Source: Malania oleifera
Taxonomy: Eukaryota > Streptophyta > Magnoliopsida > Santalales > Ximeniaceae
Length of the DNA: 64,000 nucleotides
Assembly (NCBI RefSeq): GCF_029873635.1
Contig: NC_080421.1
Span: 1,612,001-1,676,000, forward strand
Direction: 5' to 3'
The notes under the pieces are model-generated. The model saw only the letters and a list, made by a program, of their open reading frames with translations. It searched no databases and was not told where the DNA came from. The position numbers were made by a program, and so were the translations under genes. Shown here in pieces: positions 34,949 to 46,214 of this stretch (positions within the stretch are counted from its first letter, which is position 1; the number at the start of each line of letters is the position of its first letter).

Positions 34949-36180
34949 CTTTAGGGAATTACTTTTGCTTCTTCAGACCAAATTGCAATGACTACAAATA
35001 TGCCAAGAACATGCATGTCAAAATGCAAATAATTAGCATTTAGGTGTTGAAAATCATTTTATTCACCCATCTTAATTGTTAGTACAAAATATATATATAT
35101 AATGGATTGTTGAATCACTACAATTATGCAAAGAACATCATGTCAAAATGCAAAAATTCAATTAGGTGCTGAAAATCGGTTTACTCGCCCATCTTAATTG
35201 TTAGTAATAAAAAAAACACAAAACATAATGTTGAATCCAAAATTAATGTGCATGTCTATTCAATTTACGCTCCCTTTGGATCAAGTACTATGTCTGGAAA
35301 AACAAAAGAAGAAGAAAATAAAAGATAAATTGAATTTTGTATAATAAAATATCCCTAATTCAAATTCTATTGAAATAATTATTAAAGAAATGCAATTGTA
35401 AATTAATAAAAATCAATGGTTAATGACCTAAAAAATCCACTAATTTACCATATGTTTTATTTTCTTTATCGTTTATCTTGAAAATAAAACAAAAGGAGGA
35501 TTCCTTCATATTTTCATTTTTATTTTCCAAGTTTCAAACGAAGCTTCGAAGGGGATAAAAGTATCAAAACTCAACAGAGAAGTGTTCTTCAATGAAATTA
35601 ACGAAACCAATTCAGCAACATTAACATACAATTGAGGAAGACGAAGGTATGGGGCAATTGAAATGCCTTCGAAAACAACAGACCTGCTTCGATATCAAGA
35701 ACGTAGAGGAAACCACCCCCGTTTCAACAGATTACAGGTTCTCGAATAACCTGCCCGGAAGAAGAAGGAAGGGAAGAAATATTCCAGGAAACTGATGGTT
35801 CTATTCTGACGGTTGCGTTTACAGTGAAGCTCGGGGAAATGGGCATCCAAAGAAAGTAGAAAGGAGAGCACGGTTCGGAACGAAGTTGGAAGACGAGTAA
35901 CGAAAAATACAGAGGACGGGACAGAACAAAGGTTGAATTGGGGTAGAGCTTAGGCTCAGTATGGCATATTGATGGTATAAGATGAACAAAACAAGGAAAG
36001 AATGAGGATCAAGAACTCCATGGACGGGTGGAAGAGCTCGAGAGCAGCGAACAGAGTCTGGCTCTGTCTCACCCGCTGGGTTCGTCACTTCGTCCTGCCT
36101 GCCACTTCCACACGCACACAGCTTCGCATTTGTTTTTGTGGAAACAAACTTCTGCCACCCCAATTATAAATATTTATAAA
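34949..36180 (-). promoter_or_regulatory. Probable 5' leader (with leader intron) and promoter of the MATE gene
   Basis: Minus strand upstream of the ATG. An acceptor-like TTTGTAG at about 34992 lies 43 nt before the start codon. Good donor-like sites occur near 35686 (GAAGCAG|GTCTG) and 35750 (CGGGCAG|GTTAT). A TATA-like TATAAATATTTATAA lies near 36163-36177. The segment 35690-36130 is much more GC-rich than its surroundings, as plant 5' exons often are. This is inference from position and signals; transcription start not proven. Confidence 0.45.
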
Positions 36181-36920
36181 CAAATGACAATTTTAATTAT
36201 AAATAAGCCGTGGTCTGTATGACGGCCAAAAATTAGATAAACGAACATAAAAAATTAGAAATAAAAATTAAAATTAGAAAATAGTAATTTATTTTATTAA
36301 TATTTATAAAATTAAAATTAGAAAATAGTAATTTATTTTAATTTGAAAAAATACACATTTTCATGTTAAATCAAAATATTACAAATAATACACATTTAAA
36401 AAGTCATTATAATAAAAAAAATTATCATAATTATTTTACCTAATTGCTCAACTTTCAAACTTTTACTTTACAACAAAAATTTTATTAGACATGACAATTG
36501 AAAAATAATAAAAGTATTTTGTCATTAGTTTCATTATTATTTTTTAAAATTTATATATATATTTATTTTAATTATATTTAAATTCATATGATAAATTAAT
36601 TTTAATTTAAATTTAAAAGCGTATAAAATAAATAATTTAATCTCAAAAATGATTTCTAGATATTAAAATTTATGGCAATAAGTTGTCAAAATAACTAAAA
36701 ATTATAAAATCTAGTTTTCATTTTTTTGGCAAACAGTTGGAAACTGACAATGAAAATAAAAAACTAACAATAAAAACAAACACGTTTTTATAATGTATTT
36801 TTTCATTGAAAAGAAGTAGAAAGAGAAAACAAAAAATAGCAACGATGGCAACATGCCCTTAGCTTTTGGGAGCATGGATTTGAACTTTAAATTCAAATCT
36901 AAGTAAATTTAGATAAATTT

Positions 36921-37200
36921 TAAATAAAATACACTCACCTCCTTTTAGGTTCGACAAAAAAGATTTTTGTCCTGAGCTTTCAAATCTCATTAAGTTTTGT
37001 CAAAAAAATACAAATCTCCTTTCAAAAGACTTGTGTTTTTATAAAATACAATGGAAGATTTTTGTCTTTTTTTAAAATCTCAAGGGAGGTCTCCGGAATT
37101 CATAAAACCAGAGAGAGAGAGAGGCCCTTGAAATTTTTTAAATCTCTAGTGAGATTAATGCTTTTTGTTAAACTACATAAAAGGTTAGTATTTTTTGCCC
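36921..37200. mobile_element. Foldback element, second copy (about 280 bp)
   Basis: The right arm (complement of GGGCAAAAAATACTAACCTT, ending at 37200) pairs with the left arm (ACACTCACCTCCTTTTAGGT onward). Both arms contain the GTTT(A/G)ACAAAAAG unit also found in the larger copy at 27024-27700. Outside it, 36880-36920 and 37205-37262 form a further weaker inverted repeat (TTTAGATAAATTTT / AAATTTTATCTAAA), which may be a second nested element. Confidence 0.5.
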
Positions 37201-39453
37201 TAAATATTAATACAATTTTATATTAAATTTTATCTAAATCTACATAAATTCAAATTCAAAACCTTCCTTTAAGATAGGATTAATACATTTTAATTAAAAA
37301 AATCATATCCTAACCTTTATTGCATTTCTTTTACTTTAAATAACTTAAAAGTTAAAAGCCAAAAAATCAAATTTCCAACAATCTGGTCTATATTTGTTAG
37401 TTTTTATTAATTTCCCATGAGCAATAGTTTTTTTTTTTCTAATTCCTTTAAATGGTTATTCTAGTTTTAACCCCGTGCATTATTTCAATTGTGTTTTATG
37501 TGTCCTTTAAACTAATCATGTCTCTGATATCTTAGTCTCATTTAAATCTTGTATGACTAGCATGAATGATTCTTAGTAGCCTTAGATTAAATACTTAGTC
37601 ATTTAATTGTTCACCTAATATCATTTTAGTTCCTTACACTTTAATTAAATTTTTAAATTTAGACCCAATATTTTTTTATGATTATCCACGTTGTTAAATC
37701 ACATCTTTCTTCTATAATTTACATTGAATTTGCTATGAGTGACGTGCTAAAATGAAAATTGGTAGTGTTGATTGTTTCGGTTAAATAGTTTCCATCTGTT
37801 GGCTCATGAATCTAGGTATTTTTGCGTGCCTCTATTATGTTTGACAAATCTTTGATTTTTTTTAGGAAATTACCATCCAACCCTAAACAAGAAGTGAAAT
37901 TTTGGTTTGCGTTACAAATTTTTAAGTGAATAAGATATTGGAGTATGCATAAGAACATGTTTAAGTGGAAAAGAATTTTTATTTGCAACATTAAAATTTT
38001 TAAAGAATTACAAAAAAAAAATGATCTTATTTTTAAAATTTTCAATATTTGCATAAAGAAAAAAAAAATGAAGAAACATCATTTTGTAATTTTTGAAACA
38101 GTATAAATGAATAATACAATTGTAAATCAATTAATAAATTAGCATTAGTGGTTTCTTCACACTTTTAGCGCTTTCATGATTTAGTTACCTCGGTTTTGAA
38201 ATTATAGTTCCACCCTATCAACTTTTTCGGGATTGAATAACTCCGCCCATTTTCAACTATGTTGAGTTAGATGCCTATTACTCGGAATGGAAGCAAGTAG
38301 GTCTACTTGTAAGCTACTCAAACTCGGTTTGCTCTATAACTCAGCTCCACTTGATTTTTCTCAAGTTTGGGTCGAGTTCGAACTACTCAAATATCAATAT
38401 CTTAATGAATCAAGTTCAAACTCTGTAATGCTACTAGTAAGCTGAATGGGGCTTTTTAATTTTTATTATTTAATATTACATATATATATATATATATATA
38501 TTATACATATATTTTAACATCAATTTATAATTGAATCAAGTTTAATCAAGTCGAGCTTGAGTTTCAAGAACTTGCAACTGAGTCGAAGCTGAATTTAATA
38601 ATTTTGAAATCGATCGAGTTCAAATCAAATTTCGAGCTTTACGTTTTCAAGTCAAAACAAATTCAAATTCAAGTATCCCGTTGTGTTGACTCAATTCGAC
38701 TCGGATACGCCAATTGTAATTTTTTCTCACATCTACTTTGTATTTTTTTTTTTTCAATTTAATTAAATTATCAGCACATTTAGTCATGCATTTTTGTGTT
38801 AATTTTTGTGGCTATCATGCTTTAACCTCACATTGGTCCAACCTAATACTTATTTTCAGATGTTTCCAAAGTAATTAAAAAGCTTTCCTCTGTGTAGTTG
38901 GTCCCATGAATTCATTCGTTCTCAATGCATGAGCTCAATTCCTTTGATTTGAGATTCCACCAAGAATGATGATTGATTTTGGGAAAATAATTTCTCTGAT
39001 GCCTTCAAAATAAAATTTTTGGATTATAGCAAAAGTTGCCCCACTTGATGAAATATGTTGTTTTAGAATCAATTCCGAACCGTCCACTAGAGATTGTAAC
39101 AAGTACAAAAGACATTACTTTAGGTTTAGGTAATATTTAAAAAGCTACTCTAATAATATTAGAGGTAGAATTATTCCAAGCATTTTAGTTAGAACAATCT
39201 TTACAACCAGATGGCTACCGGTGCTCCAAAAATGTCGAATCTATAATCATGAACAACTCTGATTATTATTTTTTTTAAAAAAAATTAGAACTCGTTTGAT
39301 GTTTTTTTAATTTGTTATTAGTTTTTAGCAAGTTCGGCAAAAATGGAAAATTATATTTTGTTATTTTCATTTGCTATAACAACATGTTGCTACATTATTT
39401 TAATATATATAATTCACTTTCATGAATTAAACTTTTTAGGCATAGCATATAAT

Positions 39454-39539
39454 AAAAACTAAATAGAATGATCATGTGAAAAAAAAATTAAATATATTAG
39501 TTCTATTTTAAATTCACATGATCATTCTATTTAGTTTTT
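39454..39539. repeat. Perfect 27-bp inverted repeat with 32-bp loop
   Basis: Arms 39454-39480 and 39513-39539 are exact reverse complements over 27 bp (core ATAGAATGATCATGTGAA). The loop is AT-rich. It is located 0.4 kb downstream of the LYM2-type gene. It could be a small MITE or the relic of a hairpin transcript. Confidence 0.85.
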
Positions 39540-39951
39540 AATACAAGTCATTCAAAAAAATCGCCAAGAATATTCTTGGAGCATCAAAAAAGTGACTTGA
39601 AAATATAATAATTAAGTGTCCTTGTTATAATATTTTATAAATCTTATTATTTTGCATGTTCATTAATTTTGATAATTTGTCAATTGTTGTTTGCTTCAAG
39701 GACAAAAATGATTAAATGAACATCTATTTAATTAAGTACTAAAACTTTTGCCCGTAACTACTGAAAGTTGCAAAGCACACGAATCGCACATGTTGGAACT
39801 CGTACTGATTAATTTCAGTTCCGACCAATTTTTTACCAAATAAGAATCATCAAGAAGATGCTTGGCATTCCAATTATTTGTTTCTCATACAAAAAAGAGG
39901 GGAAAAAACGACAACGAAGAAGAAGAAGAAGAATACAATAGTACAAACATC

Positions 39952-42900
39952 TTACTTAACAAAAAGAAAAAACAAGAGGAAGTGAATGCAGATGAGAAGG
40001 ATGTTCAAACTTGATCCTTGGGAAAAGATCTTCACAGCATGATTAGCAGGAGTATCTGTTCCCCAACCCCAAAAGGAGAAAAGAAAAAGAAAATGTGAGA
40101 CCTCAAGATTCTTATAAATGCATAATTTAAATGAACTTGTATTGGATCAAAGTCATGACAAACAGGCAAAACATATGAGCATTCAAAAACTTTTAACTAC
40201 GCCCCTATTGCAACTGTAAAAAAAAAAAATCCCTTTAAGCATATGCAAGTCATGGTGTTTTGGCAGCATCTGTTCTATTGTTTCAGCAAAATAGAAATAT
40301 GAAATCTGTCTCTCACATTTCTCCTTAAAAGACGAGAAACAATGCTTAATAAGTGAACTTGCCAAAGTGGGATTAAGATTTCCTATGTTCCCAATGCGTG
40401 TTATTTGTGTAGAAGTGTTGTTCTTGGGTATTGGGGACGCTTGGTCGTGGGGTGTTCGGGATGTATAGCTCGTTTTCATAATGAAGTTCTTTATGTTGTG
40501 TTCCGGAACATGAAGTTTGATCCAAATCTGAGGCTCAAACTCCAGGCACCCAAAGGCAGCTTTAGTTACCAAAAAATGGGGATTTTGGGAACTTCGGTGT
40601 GAGTTGGTATCAAACAGCACACAGCTGGGCATGCACCAAGGGATATACAAAAAGAACAAATGCATTCAAAATTTCAGCTAGTGCAAGCATAAAGCACTCA
40701 ATATGCAGAAACAGGTAGAGGTAAAACCAAACATACCAAACAAAAAAATAGATGAGAGTTGCATATTTGAACTTACTGGCAGGGCAACTGGACTCGGAGA
40801 CGAGCTTTGAGAGGATGGTTTTGGTATTGTAACCAGCATAGGCACACATTGTTTGATCACAGTCGCTCCCTGATGAGGTGTTCCCGAGAAACAAATTCCC
40901 TTGGCATTGCGTGGTTGGGCAAGTTGACCAGGTTGAATTGATTGATGGTTTTAGTCCCGAAGACTCACATTGTAATCTGAAGAAAATAAAGACACAAAAT
41001 CAGATTATTGCTAAGTTGCAAATGTCGAAAGAAGAGACTTGATATAACAAGCGATTTGGTGATACTTTACGTCCGGTTATTTGCAGCATCACACTTGCAC
41101 ATTACACAATTGTTAGCAGTGAACGTGTAAGTGCCATTGGAGACAAGTAAAGGGTAGTCCAATGAATCGTTGCTTACCGCAGATGTACAAGCTGTGGATG
41201 AACACTTCAACATCAGTTACAAAGAAAATGAACACATAATTTGCTGGAGACAGATGAAAACACCAAACTAGAAATATTTTTCAGGGACACATAAATTTAC
41301 AAAGTCCATGACCCCAAAAGAAGACATCCAAGGAAAAGAGCCAGATGATCAGCAATTCAAACCTCATATTTCTTATATTAATAACTTTTTTAAAATCTGT
41401 GACCAGCAATTCAAACCTCATAATTTCTCAGGGTTAATTTATTTCCTAATTCCCACTACAGGTCATGGGGGCTACCGCTGGGCCGTAGAAGGGATGGGGG
41501 TGATACAAGAACTTTTGGCAAGTATCAATTATTATTGTGGAGTAAATTGGTCTTTTTTGAGATGGAATTAAGCTGGCAAAATTTTTACAATTAGAAGAGG
41601 ACTTCTTGTTGGCAACAGTAGTGAAACAGAGCACCAAGCCACCTCAGCAGATCTGGTAAAAGGAAATTCACAGTTATCAGTTTTCCTTCTATTTTCTGGA
41701 TGTTGAACCATATATATAGGGAAGCAAATTAAGTAGCAGACCAACAAATTAAAGTGAGTTTACTCTATTCAAGGAAGCAGGATATGGTTTAATTCAACTA
41801 CTTCAAAAGTTCAGTTATCGTGTGGAAGTTTCTTGAGTTTGTAGTTCATTTTCTTTCCTATCTAAAAAAATGTTTGCCTTAACTTTCTTCAAGTGCAAGG
41901 ATTAGCCTCCTATACAAAGCATATTCCACCAATAGAATAGGCTTTTAAAATCTTACCATGCAAAAACTTAAATGAGGATTGAGTTATGACTCATATTCAG
42001 AGTGGTACGGTACAGTATGTTTGAGTTAGGGCATAATGTAATCGTATTATCATATGAAAGTATTTTTGGGTTTTCATATGGGCTATATATCTACATATTG
42101 TAGCTGAGGATTGAAACTCTTAAGTCAGTTTTCGTTTGATAATAAAAATTGCACAGACTCTATGGAAGTAAGCACATTGCCGAACCACATAAATTCATGT
42201 TCTTCTTTTCTCTATTAATTTTCTCTATTTTTCATATTTGCCCTGCATGTGTGTACGCGCGCGCATAACCCTAGGGCATGATTTCACAACAAGGATGAAT
42301 TGAGATTAATCACCAATTATTCTCCTTATGTTAAAGAGAATTTGAAACATGTCCAAGCATCTAAGCAGAAACACCAGTCCTAGGTGTCAAAACCATGTTG
42401 CAAGATCCATCCAAATTGAACAAGAAGATTTGAGCAAGTGGGTTATGAGCATGCCCCTCTAGAAGCATTGCCTTTAGGGGGAAAAAACTTGTTAAGGGAA
42501 TATCACCAACAATACTAAATTTATCCAACACTTTCCCAATAAACTTAATTACCCGTATGACAAAAAGTGCGGAAAACCTTATTGGCCGTTCAGAATTCCT
42601 GGGAATGTGAGTCAAGAATCTTAAGAGCCCATTTGGAACTAGAAAAAATTTTAACAACCCGTTCAAAACAGTAGGAAGGATTTCACTTTTTTATGTTTAA
42701 TTGTTAAAAAAAAAGTAAGAAATAAAATAAAAAAACTACAGCAAATTAATGAATAAAATTTTAATCTTACACATTCATAACATTTGATTTTTCTTAATTT
42801 ATGATCATATTAGAATTATTTTTTGTATTTAATGATATTTGATATAAAGAAAAAAATAGTAGAAAATGAATTTCCCTCTTTTTTTTCTTTTTTTCTTTTC

Positions 42901-44726
42901 CCATGAACAAAATTCTTGCTCTAATGTTTGGTTCCTTGGGTATCCAATGTGCCCACATACAACGAGAAAATATAAAATCCTATATTACCATAGGAATGAC
43001 ATCTTATCCAGAACATGGGATTCCTTGAACCAAACACTAGTTAGGTTTTTTGTTTTTTTATAAATCAACATATTTAGTCTAATCTGTATTTAGAATGAAG
43101 ACAATGTGGGCCTTGTGGGGCCCAAGAAGGCCAATGAAATTTCTGGAGTAGCTTGTACCCACTATTCACTCGCGGCCCGTGGCGGCCGGCCGACACTGGG
43201 CCTGTGGGGGTGCCTCCACACTTTCCCATTTGTTTTTCATTTTTTCAAATAAATATAGCGAAACAATCCAAAAAAAAAAGTTTAAAAAAATTTAGGGTTA
43301 TTATAAATTTTTTATATTTTAAAAAAAATTAAAAACCAAATTTTATTTGATTATTTAGAAATTCATGGCAACCTATTGTCGGTAATAATTAAATTTTAAT
43401 TTTTTAAAATTAGATTATTTATTTTATAAATAATTTTCAATCAGAATGAAAAAAAAAAAAAAGAGAATTCAACATATCATTAAATTAAGTAGAAATATTT
43501 TTAAAATTCTAAATGATTAAAAATAATAGCTGTTTAAAATATTTTTTACTATTTTGCACTATTGTTCTTATTACAATGTTTTTAAAATTTTATTATTATT
43601 TTCATATTTCTATTGTTTTTTAATTGTTATTTGATTTAAGGGTAAAAAAAATAGTAGTTGTGCAATTAAAATTTGAACTTATTTCAATTTTAGAAATATA
43701 AATCATTCTTTATTAGAGTAACTTGTCAAAATTAAAATTTGCAAATTTGGCTAATTTTTTTTTTTTTTTATTGAGCGGATTAGATATATTTAATCATACA
43801 TTTTATATTTATACATTCAAATTTGGAGTCCAACATTTTTAAGTTTCAATGTCCAACTTCATGATTTTAAAATGCTTGTAATTTCCCAACAAAAAGAAAA
43901 ATGCTTTCTAGTTTCAATTTCACGGTGTGGGCAAAGCATTTTTTGTTTGGTGAAAAGCAAAAACAGAAACAAAAAATTCGAACCCAAAAAACAAAGATTC
44001 AAAATCTCAAACCAACTAAAAAGGAAATGGAGAAGAAAAGAAAATGGGGTTAAGTGTAAGACCTTCAAGAGGAACATCAAGAACTTCGCCAGCCTTGAGG
44101 CTCTTGGGATCATCGATTCCATTCAGCTGCAAAATCGTCTGCTGGTCCGCCCCGTACTTCGTCGCGATTTCCGACACGGAGGACCCCACCTCCACCACGT
44201 GCCCGTAATGCACCGCCGCCGACCCGTTCACACTGTCGCAGCTGCACGGCATCGGAATCCACAGAAGCTGCCCCACGTCGATTTTGTTGAAGTCCGTTAT
44301 GTTGTTCGCGGCGGCGATCTCCTGGTACGTCACGACGCCGCCGAACACCTCCGCTGCGATGTGGTAGAGCCCGTCGTCCTTCTGCACCGTGTACATCGGG
44401 AGGTGATTGGAGCGTCCGGTGCCGTTGGCGCAGACGCACCGGAACGGGATCCGGATCGTCTGGTTCGCGACCACCGTATAGTTCCGTGCGGTCGAGACGG
44501 AGAGGCCGTTCACGCCCAGGATGTTGCGGAGATTCTTGACGCCGAAGAGGGTCTTGATGTGCTCGAGAGTGGTGGTGTTCGGGGAGACGTAGTCGATCAG
44601 GGACCAGCACGTGCCGGCGGAGCTGCACTTGAACGTCGCGGCGTCCGCGGCGACGATGGCGGAGATGACAATTAGAGTGAGCAGCAGCTGAGAAGTAGCA
44701 CCGCCGCGGCCGGCGCCGCAGCCCAT
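39952..44726 (-). CDS. LYM2: LysM-domain GPI-anchored receptor-like protein (LYM2/CEBiP type)
   Basis: Four minus-strand exons with matching phases: 44726-44063, 41191-41071, 40976-40777, 40055-39952 (stop TAA), giving 362 aa, near the family's 350-370. Residues 1-29 form a signal peptide (hydrophobic LLLTLIVISAIVA). Three LysM-type units follow: about 34-95, 111-158 (MYTVQKDDGLYHIAAEVF, KIDVGQLLWIP) and 173-220 (HVVEVGSSVSEIATKYGA, LKAGEVLDVPL), separated by the conserved CxC pairs CVC and CSC, with a later CKC. Many N-x-S/T sites indicate a secreted glycoprotein. The last exon encodes a short spacer and a hydrophobic tail (LNILLICIHFLLFFLF) fitting a GPI-attachment signal. No kinase domain. 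Family members bind chitin oligomers at the plasma membrane and plasmodesmata and act with LysM receptor kinases in immunity. LYM2 versus LYM1/3 assignment rests on overall resemblance. Confidence 0.9.
40385..40610. other. Higher-GC segment of unknown origin in LYM2 intron 3
   Basis: About 220 bp of clearly different composition from the AT-rich intron, with no splice-compatible coding frame for the host gene and no recognisable motif. Possibly a fragment of a mobile element. Confidence 0.3.
41343..41431. repeat. Short direct repeat in LYM2 intron 1
   Basis: GATCAGCAATTCAAACCTCAT (from 41346) recurs one base different from 41399, period about 53 bp. Confidence 0.7.
42918..43047. mobile_element. 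Small palindromic MITE-like element (about 130 bp)
   Basis: The left end CTCTAATGTTTGGTTCCTTG pairs with the right end CAAGGAACCAAACACTAG-like sequence (43020-43046, complement CTAACTAGTGTTTGGTTCAA). GTTTGGTT ends are common in plant MITEs. It lies in intron 1 of the LysM gene. Target duplication not identified. Confidence 0.45.
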
Positions 44727-45070
44727 TCTGCCCTGTTTACTGCGGTTGAACTAAAATGCGCGGGGAGAGGGGGGGTTTTAGGGATAAGGAGTGAGCGACT
44801 GTTTGGGAGCAAGGATATGGTTGTCCTAGAGGAGGAAATTTGCAGAATTGCAGAATTGGGAAGAAGGAAGGAGATAAGGATTAAGGAGTTTGACTAGGTT
44901 GGGAGACTTTGAAGCCTGAAGGGTGAGGTCCATTGGCTTGAATGAAGGGGTCTGTTTGGACTTTGGAACTCTAAATTCTAAAATACCGTGTTTGGGGGGT
45001 GGGAAAATTGCCGTGTGTAATTGGACAGACAAGAAAGGGAAAAGGAAAATATAAATGCTTTATAAAACTG
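44727..45070 (-). promoter_or_regulatory. Putative LYM2-type gene promoter / 5' leader
   Basis: Minus-strand upstream region. A TATA-like TTTATAAAG lies at about 45058-45066, some 335 bp before the ATG. A leader of about 300 nt would follow. A 68-codon upstream open frame (45032-44826) would lie in that leader. No stronger signal is visible. Confidence 0.3.
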
Positions 45071-46050
45071 GATGGACCAGTTCACATGTGAATGGATTGA
45101 AGGAGTCATGCTTCATATTATTTTTCTATTAGAGTAGTAGGGTCTCTCTTTCCCGCGTTAATGAAAAGTCTAACTTTGCTAAAAAGCCTGCTACATGGTT
45201 CATCAAATCATTTAATGAGTTCACTCATGATTGATTCGTGAATAGAATGAAAATTTAAAAAGTAAAACATAAATTTAGCACACGATCGTGAGTCAAGGGT
45301 GAATGCTTACTCTTCAAAATATTTGTTTATCATGGTTAATCCTAATTTTTCAAATATTTTTATTTTCTTCCAAAACAAATAAAATTATGTTTAGAGAGGT
45401 GTGAGATTTGAATTTATATTAAATTTAGATCAAATGTAATATCAGATTTATCTAAATCCAAGTTCAAAGTTTAAAATTTATACGGTCAGATACAGCATTA
45501 AATTAAATTCAAAGTGTGTCTTTGAATTTGAGAAAAATCCAAATTTAAATATACAATACCAAATGTGTATGCTCTCAATTATTTTAACAATCGGTTTAGC
45601 TTTTCACAATTTTTTTACCATTCTCTTTTCCATTAGGATAAACAAAACAAATACGTTCAAATGTCAATCACCATATATACAAATAGAATTGAATTTGAAT
45701 TTAAGAGCATAAATTTCGAGCTTCAAATTTAAATTTGAATAAATTTTGATAAATTTCAATATAATTTTATATTACATTTAATAAAAATTTAATACAAATT
45801 CAAGTTTAAACTATCTCCAAACATAGAGTTTATAAAAACAAACAAATAAACTTACTTTCTAATCAAGAAGACAACAAAACCTACAAAAAATATATTGGAG
45901 CTCACAGATTCCATAACATAATTTTCTTACAATAAGAAAGAGGATACCTAGAAAGCTTACCCATAGATTTTCTTGGGAGTTCCTCCCTCTGCCACACACA
46001 TTCCAATCAACCAAGATCAAAGTCTTTATTTGAATAAACAGAGGAATAAG
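45071..46050. other. Intergenic, AT-rich
   Basis: No gene supported. Contains repeated AAATTTGAATTTGAAT-like words in both orientations (45480-45800), related to those around 36880 and 37210. Confidence 0.45.
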
Positions 46051-46214
46051 GGGCACATCAGTGAATCTATATATTTATTTAGGATAAATACAAGAGCAAC
46101 TATGAATTTCAGTATTTTAAATTTAAAAATAAAAAAAATGAAAAAAAAAAAACACACAAGTAGAAAAAAAAAAAACAAAACAAAACAAAAAAAAACAATC
46201 ACAAAATTTTGATT
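46051..46214 (-). terminator. GPAT9 3' UTR with poly(A) signal
   Basis: On the minus strand, an AATAAA motif (CTAAATAAATATATAG, about 46067-46082) lies about 135 nt after the GPAT9 stop codon, preceded by T-rich sequence. This is the first reasonable poly(A) signal. Confidence 0.5.

Larger units (their letters stand above)
36181..39951. other. Intergenic region between LYM2-type gene and MATE gene
   Basis: 3.8 kb, very AT-rich, no gene supported. It contains the foldback element at 36921-37200, a (TA)n run at 38478-38502, a stretch at 38290-38720 rich in CTCGAGTT/AACTCGA-like short repeats typical of decayed plant DNA transposons, and the perfect hairpin at 39454-39539. Confidence 0.6.

Noticed and set aside
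35819-36163. 114-codon minus-strand open frame upstream of the MATE gene
   Set aside because: Lies in the probable untranslated leader; no family resemblance, and not in frame or spliceable with the transit-peptide exon without contradiction.
43872-44675. 267-codon plus-strand open frame opposite the LysM gene
   Set aside because: Shadow of GC-rich exon 1 on the other strand. It has a His/Arg/Val/Asp-heavy composition typical of antisense of GC-rich coding, and matches no family, while the minus strand gives a complete LysM protein with spliced exons.
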